A stretch of 36,357 bases of DNA from Candidatus Sulfotelmatobacter kueseliae (GTDB lineage: Bacteria; Acidobacteriota; Terriglobia; Terriglobales; Acidobacteriaceae). The number at the start of each line of letters is the position of its first letter. Within the stretch, counting starts at the first letter, position 1. Positions 1 through 7,332 of this stretch are shown in pieces. The notes beneath the pieces were generated by a model that had not been told where the DNA came from, made no database searches, and worked only from the letters and a program-made list of their open reading frames with translations. Position numbers and translations under genes: made by a program. The DNA lies in the NCBI GenBank assembly GCA_900290255.1, contig OMOD01000197.1, positions 29,348-65,704 on the forward strand, read 5' to 3'.

Positions 1-849
1 GAGCCTGCAGCACTGTGCGGCTGCGTGGGACTGAAGCCGAGTTACGGACGAGTGTCGAGCCGCGGGGTAATTCCGCTATCGGCGTCGCTGGATCATGTGG
101 GGCCGCTGGCCGCAAGCGTGGAAGATGCCGCTATCGTGCTGCAGGCGATCGCGGGATACGATGCGGATGACGGCACATCCGCGGATGTTCCGGTGGCAGA
201 CTGGGCCGGTGTTCTGGGCGAGGGAGCGCAAGGATTGCGCGTGGGAGTGCCGCGGGCCTATTTCTACGACGAACTTGATCCAGAAGTGGCATCGGCGATG
301 GAACATGCACTGCGGGGAATTCAGACTCTGGGTGCGGAGATGAAAGAGGTGCAGTTGAATGCGCCCACCGACCGCGCGCTGCAGGCGGCCGAGTCCTACG
401 CCTACCACGCGGGAAACGTCAACCGGACCCCGGAGTTTTACCAGCCGGAAACGCTGCGCCGCATCCGCAGCGGAGAAAATGTTTCGCCGGCGGAGATTAC
501 TCAGCGGCGACGTGAGTTGGAGGAAGCACGGCGAAACATCAGCGGAATTTTCACGGACGTGGACGTGCTGGTGACTCCGACCACGCCCATTCCGGCACCC
601 TTAATTGACGACTTGAAGACGAACCCGGATGCCTTGCGTCCGGCGGAGTTGAAGCTGCTGCGCAATACGCGTCCCTTTAATGTCTGGGGATTGCCGGCGA
701 TTTCAGTTCTCTGCGGGTTCACGCAGGCTGGGCTGCCCATCGGCCTGCAGATTGCGGGACCGCATTGGCGGGAGGATCTGGTGCTGCGGCTGGCGCATGC
801 TTATGAGCAGGCGACGGCGTGGCAGAGGAGGCAGTGTCCACCTCTGTGA
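1..849 (+). CDS. Amidase-signature enzyme, GatA-like (3' part only)
   Basis: The open frame runs in from the left edge, so the N-terminal part is outside the window. The visible 282 residues start at EPAALCGCVGLKPSYGRV, the conserved segment just after the nucleophilic serine of the amidase-signature family; that serine should lie about three residues upstream, off the window. The segment DVDVLVTPTTPIPAP and the C-terminal GLPIGLQIAGPHWREDLVL are also typical of the family. Members hydrolyse or transfer amide nitrogen; GatA is the glutaminase subunit of the tRNA amidotransferase GatCAB. No gatB or gatC is visible here, and the SSRGVIPLSASLDHVGP stretch differs from classical GatA (usually SRYGLVAFASSLDQ), so a stand-alone amidase is equally possible. 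The stop is TGA at 847-849, followed by REP-like repeats. Confidence 0.85.
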   Translation, partial: EPAALCGCVGLKPSYGRVSSRGVIPLSASLDHVGPLAASVEDAAIVLQAIAGYDADDGTSADVPVADWAGVLGEGAQGLRVGVPRAYFYDELDPEVASAMEHALRGIQTLGAEMKEVQLNAPTDRALQAAESYAYHAGNVNRTPEFYQPETLRRIRSGENVSPAEITQRRRELEEARRNISGIFTDVDVLVTPTTPIPAPLIDDLKTNPDALRPAELKLLRNTRPFNVWGLPAISVLCGFTQAGLPIGLQIAGPHWREDLVLRLAHAYEQATAWQRRQCPPL

Positions 850-881
850 AAGAACCCGAACATACCCCTGGGGGCCGCGCG

Positions 882-930
882 GGCCGGGCTTCGCCCGGCC
901 GGACAGCCGAGGGCGGCTGTCCCCACATGG
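882..930 (+). repeat. REP-like palindrome, copy 1
   Basis: Two consecutive hairpins: an outer one, gccgggcttcgcccggc, and a second one with arms gacagcc/ggctgtc, ending in ccccacatgg. This is the family found around the transposase at 8999-9493. It lies just after the amidase stop codon. Confidence 0.8.
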
Positions 931-1022
931 TTGTTTTCGCCCGGCCGGGCGGACGAGGGCGTCCGCCCCTACATGGTTGTTTTCGCTCGGCCGGGCGGAC
1001 GGGGGCGTCCGCCCCTACATGG
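931..1022 (+). repeat. Tandem pair of variant REP-like palindromes (46-bp period)
   Basis: Two units, 931-976 and 977-1022, each read ttgttttcgc, then a GGCCGGGC hairpin, then arms gggcggac/gtccgccc, and end in cctacatgg. They are a sub-variant of the REP family in which the second stem is gggcggac instead of gacagcc. The array ends 14 bp before the stop codon of the leftward gene at 1037-4393 and may act at the 3' ends of both convergent transcripts. Confidence 0.75.
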
Positions 1023-1036
1023 TTTGTTTTCGGTGC

Positions 1037-4000
1037 CTAGTCTACCGTGCGCACGTCATCCGGCAGCATCAGGGAGAACTCGCATTTGCCGGTAGTTACG
1101 GAACACGACAGCGTGCCGCGGCGCAGGACTTTCAGCGGTGTGCCGTCGGGGAAGGTCAGGTGGTAGTCGGCGGTGCGAAGCGCGTCGGTGTACGCCTTCA
1201 GCTTTTCGTCTCCGCTGACGAACTTCACGGCAGTGACGCTGGCGGCCGAGCCCGCGCCTCCGCTGAGCAGGATGAAGAAGTCGGCATTGCCGGTTTGCGT
1301 GGTTTTGCCCAAGTCAATGATCGGGAGATGCTGCAATTCGTCTTTATAGCGGGCGACGGCGGCATCGGCTTTGGCGTCTCCCCCGGCCAACGAGGCCAGC
1401 CGGCCGCGGGTTTCAGGAATAGGCCGCAGACCGCTCATGGACAGGGCGTAGGTGCGCAGGGCAAGACCTTTCTCGCCGCGCTTCTCATAGATCTGACCGA
1501 GATGGTCGCCGACTTCGCCGTGGTGGCCAAGGTCCCAGGCAGCAGCGACATATTTTTGCGCCGTGGTGAGGTCGCCATTGGCGAAGTGCACCCAACCCAG
1601 CGTGTCCCAATAAGCGACCAGCGACGACACGAGAGGCAGTTCCTGCTGGGTAAGGCGGTCAAGAGAAATGTTGCGCAAGGCTGCGGCGGTGGCTGACACG
1701 GCAGATTCGGCGTACTGCTGGGCACGATCGAGGTGGGACTTCTTGAGCGACAGTTGATAGGCGATGTTGTTCCACACCAGCGGCGTAGCCGAGAGTTCGA
1801 CGGCATGATCGAATGTGGCCAGCGCTTTGTCGTCCTGGCCGAGATTCAAATAGGCGTCGCCCAGGCTCACCTGCAATTCGGCGCTGTCGGGAGTGAGCGC
1901 AGCGGCCTTCTCCAGTTCCGGCACAGCCAAGTCGTACTTGTGCCACTCGGCATACATCACACCCAGGTTGGCGTGGGAAGATTTGTCGAGCGGATTATTC
2001 TCCAATTGCTTGTTGAACGCTTTGACGGCATCGTCGTAGTTGCGCTCGCTCCAATAGACGCGGCCCAGATTGTTCCAGGCATACTCGTCATAAGGATTGA
2101 CCTCAAGCTGTTTCTGGAAGGCGGCGATGGCCTGCTCGTTCTCGCGCATCGCGAGATAGATGAGACCAAGGTTGTTCCAGGCGTACTTGTTCTTGGGGTC
2201 GACTTCAGTTGCCCGTTTCAGCAGCGCCAGAGCGACTGGGAAGTTGCCGCTGTCCGAGGCGGCGCGTGCACTCTCGACAAGGTCGTCGGCTTTCATGTCG
2301 GGCGGAGGAACTGGCGCTCCCGCCACCGAGCTTTCGACCGACAGTTGCTGCTGCAGATCTGCGCCGACGGCGCGTCGGAAGGACAGGTAGTCCGCAGTGC
2401 GAGTCGCAGGTAGTTCAGACTGGTGAAGTGTAAGCTTGCGGCCCGCCGTGAAGACTCCCCCTTCGGCCTTGTAGGCCGCTTCGTATTCGGCGTAGTCGCG
2501 CTTCAGAGAAAAAGCGAGGGGAACGTGCGCGGTGTACTTGGCAGGAAGCTCCAGCCGGATCTGGTAGGAATACTCGGCTCTGGGGCCGAGCTTCAGAGGT
2601 TCGGCATCGGCATCAGTGTCGCCGTCGTCCGCATCGGGCAGGCTGAACTGCACGAGCGGCAAAGCGATCTCCGTCTTCTTCTTCGACCAGTCGAGAAAAT
2701 TCACCTTGGAAACGTCATAAGAGAGCGTGAACGGCTCGCGCGTGGCTGACGGATCGCTGACCTTAAGGTTGGTAACATCGCCGCCAAGGCCGGCGTTGAT
2801 GTTCTCGACCACACGCTGCCAGTTGGCCTGCGGCACGCGGCGGAAAACCGAGCGCAGCATGAGTTCCTCGTCGCCGCGGAACTCGTAGTGCACGTGGGCT
2901 TCGAGTTTGCCCAGGTCGTTGACCTTGCCGTCAATTTCCGATGCCTCGGTGTCAGGCATGGGAGTATCAGCTGGGGTCTCTTCGAGATCAGGGGCCACGG
3001 CGGAAGCCGGGTCCGCCGGTGGAATCACGAGCGCCTGCTTGTTGCGCAGGGTAAAGGCCAGCAGGCGGAAGGGAGCCACCTCGCTGGTGGTGTCCATCCA
3101 GACTTCTTCCTTGTCGCCCTTATGGTCGAGAGGCAGCATGGTGATGACGTGGTCGAATTGCGAGGGCGAAGGAACATCGGGATCAAGTTTGCGGCTGGAA
3201 TTAATCAGCACCGACGAGGCATAAAGGCCTTCGGCCTGAAGCAGCGAGGCCAGCAGCGTGTGCTTGTCCTTGCAATCCCCGTACTGGTTTTGGAGCACGT
3301 CGGCGGCGGCGTGCGGCTGGTAGCGGCCGACTCCCAGCGAGAGGCTGACGTAGCGGAAGTTCTTGGCGACGAAGTCGTAGAGGGCCTCGGTCTTTTCCAG
3401 ATCGGTAGCGAGGCCCTTGGTCAACTCGTCGGCCTTGGCGCGGACTTCGGGCGAGGGTACGCGGCGGTCTTTCTCCAGACTGGCGTACCAGCGGCCGATC
3501 TGCTCCCAGGTTTCAAACGTCGTAATCTGAACATCGGGCCGGTCTTCGTCGGGACGATGTTTCTTCTTTTTGTCTTTGTCCTTGTCTTTGGCTTTCTCGT
3601 CGTCCTCGCGCTCCAGGTGAGAGCTGGACCAGTGATAAACGCGGCGGCCGTTCTCCTCAGTGACCTTGGGATCCATCCCCGGCTTGCTTTTGACTTTAAG
3701 CGGGCGGGCGGCGGGGAGATCTACATCAACAGTTTCGTCCAGAACAATGCTGGACTTGTCGAACTCGTACTCCGTCCAGAATTGCCCGGGGGCGAGCGGC
3801 GTATGAATCACGGTCACCAGGTCGTATTCGAGGACTTCACCCGGACGCAGGCCGGGCACGGTGATGTGCTTCTGGCGGTAATCGGTGTATACCGGGGCTT
3901 CGTGCTCGATGGGCGCGCTCAGATCCTGCACGGCATCGTCGCCCGCTTTGACTACACTGCCATCCTGCTTGAGCACCCGCACATAGGGAATCTCGACGCG

Positions 4001-4393
4001 CTCGTTGGCCGAGTTATAGCCGACTTGCAGTTGTCCCCACTGCTGCACCCCGGCCTCGCTTTGCACGCGGACGCGGGCGGTGACTTCTTTGCGGCCGGTG
4101 CCGTCGGCCTCAAAGCGGTAGCGTGAGTGCATCTGCTCGACGACGAAGGACTCCTCTGAATAGTCGTGGCTCTTGTCGGCGGCCTTGGCGGAGTCCGCCG
4201 GTTTTTCAGCGGCCGCGGCGGATTTCTCGTCGGGCTTCCCGGAAGGGGTGGTCGCGCTGGAACCGCTGGCCGGAGCAACAGAAGATGGCGAGGTCTGGCT
4301 GGACTGCTGGGCCGGGGCGCCTGCCGCCAGCAGACACAAAGAAAGGGCAAGGAAGCAAACACGCATAGGTGGCACGGGGATCCTTTTTTTCAT
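1037..4393 (-). CDS. Exported DUF3857/transglutaminase-like/TPR protein
   Basis: A 1118-residue protein with a signal peptide (residues about 10-29, hydrophobic core ending APAQQ) followed by a low-complexity Ser/Ala/Lys stretch. A DUF3857-type beta domain covers about 60-260. A highly charged linker rich in Lys and Asp comes next (about 265-290). A transglutaminase-like cysteine protease fold covers about 320-450, with the probable triad Cys in QYGDCKDKHTLL, His in SQFDHVITML and Asp in VWMDTTSE. At least five TPR repeats lie at about 715-900. Proteins of this architecture are common exported proteins in Acidobacteriota and Bacteroidetes; their substrates are unknown. The first ATG (4393) has no clear Shine-Dalgarno; an in-frame ATG nine codons later (4366) also keeps the signal peptide. 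The gene is transcribed away from the CRP-like site at 4584-4599. Confidence 0.85.
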   Translation of the reverse strand: MKKRIPVPPMRVCFLALSLCLLAAGAPAQQSSQTSPSSVAPASGSSATTPSGKPDEKSAAAAEKPADSAKAADKSHDYSEESFVVEQMHSRYRFEADGTGRKEVTARVRVQSEAGVQQWGQLQVGYNSANERVEIPYVRVLKQDGSVVKAGDDAVQDLSAPIEHEAPVYTDYRQKHITVPGLRPGEVLEYDLVTVIHTPLAPGQFWTEYEFDKSSIVLDETVDVDLPAARPLKVKSKPGMDPKVTEENGRRVYHWSSSHLEREDDEKAKDKDKDKKKKHRPDEDRPDVQITTFETWEQIGRWYASLEKDRRVPSPEVRAKADELTKGLATDLEKTEALYDFVAKNFRYVSLSLGVGRYQPHAAADVLQNQYGDCKDKHTLLASLLQAEGLYASSVLINSSRKLDPDVPSPSQFDHVITMLPLDHKGDKEEVWMDTTSEVAPFRLLAFTLRNKQALVIPPADPASAVAPDLEETPADTPMPDTEASEIDGKVNDLGKLEAHVHYEFRGDEELMLRSVFRRVPQANWQRVVENINAGLGGDVTNLKVSDPSATREPFTLSYDVSKVNFLDWSKKKTEIALPLVQFSLPDADDGDTDADAEPLKLGPRAEYSYQIRLELPAKYTAHVPLAFSLKRDYAEYEAAYKAEGGVFTAGRKLTLHQSELPATRTADYLSFRRAVGADLQQQLSVESSVAGAPVPPPDMKADDLVESARAASDSGNFPVALALLKRATEVDPKNKYAWNNLGLIYLAMRENEQAIAAFQKQLEVNPYDEYAWNNLGRVYWSERNYDDAVKAFNKQLENNPLDKSSHANLGVMYAEWHKYDLAVPELEKAAALTPDSAELQVSLGDAYLNLGQDDKALATFDHAVELSATPLVWNNIAYQLSLKKSHLDRAQQYAESAVSATAAALRNISLDRLTQQELPLVSSLVAYWDTLGWVHFANGDLTTAQKYVAAAWDLGHHGEVGDHLGQIYEKRGEKGLALRTYALSMSGLRPIPETRGRLASLAGGDAKADAAVARYKDELQHLPIIDLGKTTQTGNADFFILLSGGAGSAASVTAVKFVSGDEKLKAYTDALRTADYHLTFPDGTPLKVLRRGTLSCSVTTGKCEFSLMLPDDVRTVD

Positions 4394-4423
4394 TATCCCA
4401 TGTCGCCAGGCGGCAGGTGTTGC

Positions 4424-4508
4424 GCCCTGAGTGTCAGTAGGTTGCAGGCCGATGCCACAAAAGCAGGGACTCCCGGATGGAAACGGCGCAGGCTCTCAGG
4501 CAAAGGGC
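4424..4508 (+). promoter_or_regulatory. Glycine-riboswitch-like sequence (tentative)
   Basis: The stretch CTCTCAGGCAAA at 4493-4504 equals the conserved 3' core of glycine aptamers, and GCCGATGCCACAA at 4448-4460 matches 9 of 13 bases of the other conserved block (GCCGAAGGAGCAA). A possible P1 stem pairs GCCCT (4424-4428) with AGGGC (4504-4508). The usual GGAGAG box is not intact (GAGTGT instead). Downstream on this strand lie a small membrane protein and purM. It could be a divergent or decayed aptamer, or chance similarity. Confidence 0.3.
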
Positions 4509-4583
4509 AATCGAGGCGGCAAATCTATTGACGCCCAAGAACACGAATTATCGTAATATGAAAATATAATATCGTATTAGTAT

Positions 4584-4599
4584 TGTGATTATAATCACA
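4584..4599. promoter_or_regulatory. Perfect CRP-type palindrome
   Basis: TGTGATTATAATCACA is a perfect 16-bp dyad with the TGTGA-N6-TCACA layout of CRP-family operators. It sits in an unusually AT-rich island (about 4530-4605) that also has two direct copies of TATCGTA. It lies between divergent genes, 190 bp from the start at 4393 and 128 bp from the start at 4727, so it could control either. The protein that binds it is not known from this window. Confidence 0.6.
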
Positions 4600-4726
4600 T
4601 TTTCCCCTGGCAACGGCGGCTATCCGAGATAAAATTGTTTCTCGATAGTCTTGCCCCCGCCCGGAGCGCGAGGCAAGCGTGACGCATAACGTGCTGCGCC
4701 ACGATCTTTCCGTCGGGAGGTTTTGC

Positions 4727-4891
4727 ATGGAAGATCGGGCCCCTGTCGTCTCTCCTGCTGAGGAGTCCTCTACTTCCACTACCAGGCAACATGAAGGCCG
4801 CGGAGCGTGGGTTCTCACCTGCTACGGCATTTGTGGCCTGGCGCTGTTCGGGGTTCTGGCCTACTTTTTCTCGGACTTCATCTCCCACTAG
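4727..4891 (+). CDS. Small single-span membrane protein
   Basis: A 54-residue protein starting MEDRAPVVSPAEE. The start at ATG 4727 is chosen because a strong ribosome binding site (GGGAGG, 4715-4720) is correctly spaced; the frame is open further upstream but without a site. A hydrophilic Ser/Thr/Glu-rich N-terminus (about 30 residues) precedes one transmembrane helix (about 29-50: AWVLTCYGICGLALFGVLAY) and a short tail, FFSDFISH. No family is recognised. It lies downstream of the AT-rich palindrome region and 204 bp before purM, and could be co-transcribed with it. Confidence 0.6.
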   Translation: MEDRAPVVSPAEESSTSTTRQHEGRGAWVLTCYGICGLALFGVLAYFFSDFISH

Positions 4892-5005
4892 TCCGTGCCT
4901 GCAGCGACGAACGGGCGCGCGCGCCCGCGGAAGCGGATGACGTGTACCGCCTCCTGTTGGAGATCCAAAACCAGAGTGAACCCTCCGAAGAACTAGCCGT
5001 GAACG

Positions 5006-5014
5006 TGCTACAAT
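5006..5014 (+). promoter_or_regulatory. Candidate extended -10 promoter for purM
   Basis: TGCTACAAT fits an extended -10 element (TGn-TACAAT) 82 bp before the purM start codon. No good -35 box is seen at 17 bp upstream, as is usual for extended -10 promoters. This is a pattern match only. Confidence 0.35.
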
Positions 5015-5095
5015 GAGCGGCCTTAGCAACGTTTGTTGCTTCGGCACGCGGATCTGAGCCCGCGCAGGATTACGAGCCCTCACGGAAGAGAATCT

Positions 5096-6151
5096 GTGGC
5101 CAAGACTCCTACGCCCAGCCCCACGCCTGTCACCTACGCCGACGCCGGTGTGGACATCAGCCGCGCCAACCGCACCAAGCAGCGCATCAAGTACCTTGCC
5201 CACAAGACGTTCACCCGGGGCGTACTGAGTGAGATTGGCGGATTTGGAGGGCTGTTCGCGGTCGATAAGACGAAATACAGCGATCCCGTGCTGGTGTCGA
5301 GTGTGGATGGAGTCGGTACCAAGCTGAAGGTCGCGTTTGAGATGGGCCTGCACTCAACGGTGGGAGCCGACCTGGTCAATCACTGCGTGAACGACATTGC
5401 AGTGCAGGGCGCGGCACCGCTGTTTTTCATGGATTATCTGGCCACCGGGCAGCTCGATCCGGCGGTCGCTGAAAAGGTGGTCGAAGGGATTGCTGATGCC
5501 TGCAAGCACAATGGCTGTGCTCTGATCGGCGGCGAGACGGCCGAGATGCCGGGATTTTATCCGGATGGAGAATACGATCTGGCGGGCTTCATCGTGGGCG
5601 TGGTGGAGCGGGAACGCATTATCACGGGTAAAGATGTGCAGATTGGCGACATCATTCTGGGTCTGCCCTCGAATGGGTTGCACACGAACGGATATTCGCT
5701 GGCGCGCAAGCTGCTTTTTGAAGTTGCGCGATATTCGCCCGAGACGTATGTCAACGAAGTCAAGAACAAGGTCGGCAACGAACTGATGCGCACCCACAAG
5801 AGCTATTGGCCGATCCTGAAGAAACTGATTGATGCCCAGTGCGTGTCGGCGCTGGCGCACATTACCGGCGGTGGCATCACGGAAAACCTGCCGCGCGTGC
5901 TGCCTCGCGGGACAGCGGCGGTGATTGAACTGGGATCATGGCCGGTGCTTCCTATTTTTGAGCACTTGCAGCAGCTGGGAAATGTGCCCCAGGACGAGAT
6001 GCTGCGCACGTTCAACATGGGCATGGGCATGCTGCTGGTGGTTCCGTCGGCGAAATTCAAGAAGGCCCAGACTGTGCTGGAGCGCGTGGGCGAGAAGGCC
6101 CATACCATCGGCCGGATCGTCAAGGGCGAGCGCAAGGTTACATACAGCTAG
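5096..6151 (+). CDS. purM: Phosphoribosylformylglycinamidine cyclo-ligase (AIR synthetase)
   Basis: A 351-residue enzyme of de novo purine synthesis that closes the imidazole ring of FGAM with ATP to give AIR. Recognisable segments are YADAGVDISRANR near the N-terminus, the GGFGGLFAVD glycine-rich stretch, DGVGTKLKVAFEM, the LINHCVND-type motif (DLVNHCVNDIAVQGA), LIGGETAEMPGFY, and HITGGGITENLPRVLP near the C-terminus. The GTG at 5096 is preferred over earlier in-frame codons: GGAAGAG lies 5 bases upstream and the protein then has normal family length with a short Pro/Thr-rich extension. purN follows about 100 bp downstream, so the two form a purine pair interrupted by a repeat hairpin. Confidence 0.95.
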   Translation: MAKTPTPSPTPVTYADAGVDISRANRTKQRIKYLAHKTFTRGVLSEIGGFGGLFAVDKTKYSDPVLVSSVDGVGTKLKVAFEMGLHSTVGADLVNHCVNDIAVQGAAPLFFMDYLATGQLDPAVAEKVVEGIADACKHNGCALIGGETAEMPGFYPDGEYDLAGFIVGVVERERIITGKDVQIGDIILGLPSNGLHTNGYSLARKLLFEVARYSPETYVNEVKNKVGNELMRTHKSYWPILKKLIDAQCVSALAHITGGGITENLPRVLPRGTAAVIELGSWPVLPIFEHLQQLGNVPQDEMLRTFNMGMGMLLVVPSAKFKKAQTVLERVGEKAHTIGRIVKGERKVTYS

Positions 6152-6159
6152 AGCAAATT

Positions 6160-6255
6160 TTGATTGATGATTTTTGATTGTTGATTTCCCGTGCCAACTT
6201 TCAGCGTTGTTGGCGATTTTCAATCAACAATCAACAATCAGCAATCAGCAATCAA
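6160..6255. repeat. Word-based hairpin element (GATTGTTGATT vocabulary)
   Basis: Arms at 6160-6187 and 6228-6255 match in 24 of 28 positions as inverted repeats and are built from the repeated words TTGATTG / CAATCAA. A 40-bp loop contains GTGCCAACTT. The right arm ends two bases before the purN start codon and leaves no room for a ribosome binding site there. Confidence 0.75.
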
Positions 6256-6257
6256 CA

Positions 6258-6884
6258 ATGCATTCTCTCGGCATTCTTCTTTCCGGGCGCGGCTCGAATT
6301 TCGTTGCGATCGCTGACAGTGTTGACGCGGGCCGTATTCCGGACGCGCGCATTGCAGTCGTCATTTCGAACAAGGCCGACGCGCCCGGGATCGCGATCGC
6401 CCAGGAGCGCGGACTCAATGCGCTGGTGATTCCGTCGAAAGGCAAGCCGCGCGAGGAACATGACCGCGAAGTCGTCGCCGCCCTGAAACAGAACAAGGTG
6501 GACCTGCTCTGCCTGGCGGGATACATGCGGCTGCTTTCGCCGTGGTTCGTGCAGCAGTTTCCGCACCGTATTCTAAACATTCATCCGTCTCTGTTGCCGG
6601 CGTTTCCCGGCCTCGAAGCGCAGGAGCAGGCCTTCGCCTATGGCGTGAAGGTTTCCGGGTGCACCGTGCATTTTGTGGATGAGGAGTTGGATCACGGGGC
6701 GATCATCGTGCAAAAAGCCGTGCCCGTACTCGATACCGACGATGAACACACGCTGGCGGCGCGGATTCTGGAACAGGAGCACCTTGCGTATACCGAGGCG
6801 ATCAAGATTGTGCTGGAGGGGAAATTCACTGTTGTTGGTAGGCGTCTTGTGACGAATGTCACATCGGCACACAGGGGAATCTGA
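6258..6884 (+). CDS. purN: Phosphoribosylglycinamide formyltransferase
   Basis: A 208-residue folate-dependent GAR transformylase. The N-terminal SGRGSNFVAI loop binds the substrate phosphate. The catalytic residues are visible as N107 and H109 in ILNIHPSLLPAFPG and D145 in EELDHGAII, matching Asn106/His108/Asp144 of the E. coli enzyme. It makes FGAR from GAR and 10-formyl-THF, three steps from the PurM reaction. The start is ATG 6258, the only one giving the standard N-terminus. There is no Shine-Dalgarno, because a repeat hairpin abuts the start codon. The last codons run into a 25-bp inverted-repeat element. Confidence 0.93.
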   Translation: MHSLGILLSGRGSNFVAIADSVDAGRIPDARIAVVISNKADAPGIAIAQERGLNALVIPSKGKPREEHDREVVAALKQNKVDLLCLAGYMRLLSPWFVQQFPHRILNIHPSLLPAFPGLEAQEQAFAYGVKVSGCTVHFVDEELDHGAIIVQKAVPVLDTDDEHTLAARILEQEHLAYTEAIKIVLEGKFTVVGRRLVTNVTSAHRGI

Positions 6885-6890
6885 GTACAT

Positions 6891-7298
6891 TTGAGATTGC
6901 AGATTTTAGATTTCAGATTTCCTGTGGTCGCCACTAACAATTCCGATGCCCTGAAGTATCGTACAAAGCGTTTCGCTTTGCTCATAATTCGTCTCTGTCG
7001 TTCATTGCCCCGCAGCCAAGAAGGGCAGGTCATCACCCGCCAACTCCTGCGATCGTCCACTTCGGTCGGGGCAAACTATCGCGCCGTGTGCCGTGCCCGC
7101 TCGGCGGCGGATTTCATTTCCAAGCTCGGCATTGTGCTCAAGGAAACAGATGAAACGCTGTTCTGGCTGGAGCTTCTGGAAGACAGCGGAGTAGCTCCAC
7201 CAGACAAGACTGCTCCATTGTTGATAGAAGCAAACGAACTGGTGTCCATCTTCGTAGCCTCGCTACGGACGGCGAAGGGTCTGAAATCTGCAATCTGA
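6891..7298 (+). CDS. Four-helix bundle protein (S23/IVS family)
   Basis: A 135-residue protein if the TTG at 6891 is used; a GTG at 6924 would give 124 residues. The core, from [22 protein letters not shown] through the [19 protein letters not shown] helix to [23 protein letters not shown], is the signature of the small four-helix-bundle family (TIGR02436-like) found in 23S rRNA intervening sequences and free-standing in many genomes; its role is unsettled. Members form pentamers and resemble the accessory protein Avd of diversity-generating retroelements, but no reverse transcriptase is present here. The last residues, KGLKSAI, and the stop codon come from the right inverted-repeat arm. Confidence 0.8.
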   Translation: MRLQILDFRFPVVATNNSDALKYRTKRFALLIIRLCRSLPRSQEGQVITRQLLRSSTSVGANYRAVCRARSAADFISKLGIVLKETDETLFWLELLEDSGVAPPDKTAPLLIEANELVSIFVASLRTAKGLKSAI

Positions 7299-7316
7299 AA
7301 TCTCCAATCTGCATTC
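6895..7316. mobile_element. IVS-like cassette bounded by 25-bp inverted repeats
   Basis: The arms at 6895-6919 and 7292-7316 are inverted repeats matching at 22 of 25 positions, written in the words AGATTGCAGATTT / AAATCTGCAATCT. They enclose the four-helix-bundle gene; the left arm overlaps its possible first codons and the right arm holds its last codons and stop. This layout recalls the intervening sequences of 23S rRNA genes, in which a four-helix-bundle gene lies within a complementary stem, but here it sits between purN and tyrS. No target duplication was recognised. Confidence 0.5.
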
Positions 7317-7323
7317 CTCCACA

Positions 7324-7329
7324 TATAAT
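7324..7329 (+). promoter_or_regulatory. TATAAT box directly before tyrS (possible leaderless start)
   Basis: A consensus -10 hexamer ends 6 bases before the GTG at 7336, with no Shine-Dalgarno between. Transcription from it would begin at or next to the start codon. No convincing -35 box is seen, since that position falls in the inverted-repeat arm. Confidence 0.45.
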
Positions 7330-7332
7330 GAA

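Noticed and set aside
680..1696. Plus-strand open frame of 338 codons from the amidase end across the repeats
   Set aside because: It reads through REP palindromes and the 3' end of the transglutaminase/TPR gene on the other strand; no family resemblance.
2888..4126. Plus-strand open frame of 412 codons within the TPR protein gene
   Set aside because: Complement of a coding region with clear domains; no start signals.
4892..5016. Continuation of the small membrane protein in the +1 frame (ending SEELAVNVLQ)
   Set aside because: It would need a frameshift near 4891 at no slippery sequence; the 54-residue frame with a strong ribosome binding site stops cleanly.
6895..7316. Diversity-generating retroelement, because the four-helix-bundle protein resembles Avd
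   Set aside because: No reverse transcriptase, template repeat or variable-repeat target gene is present.
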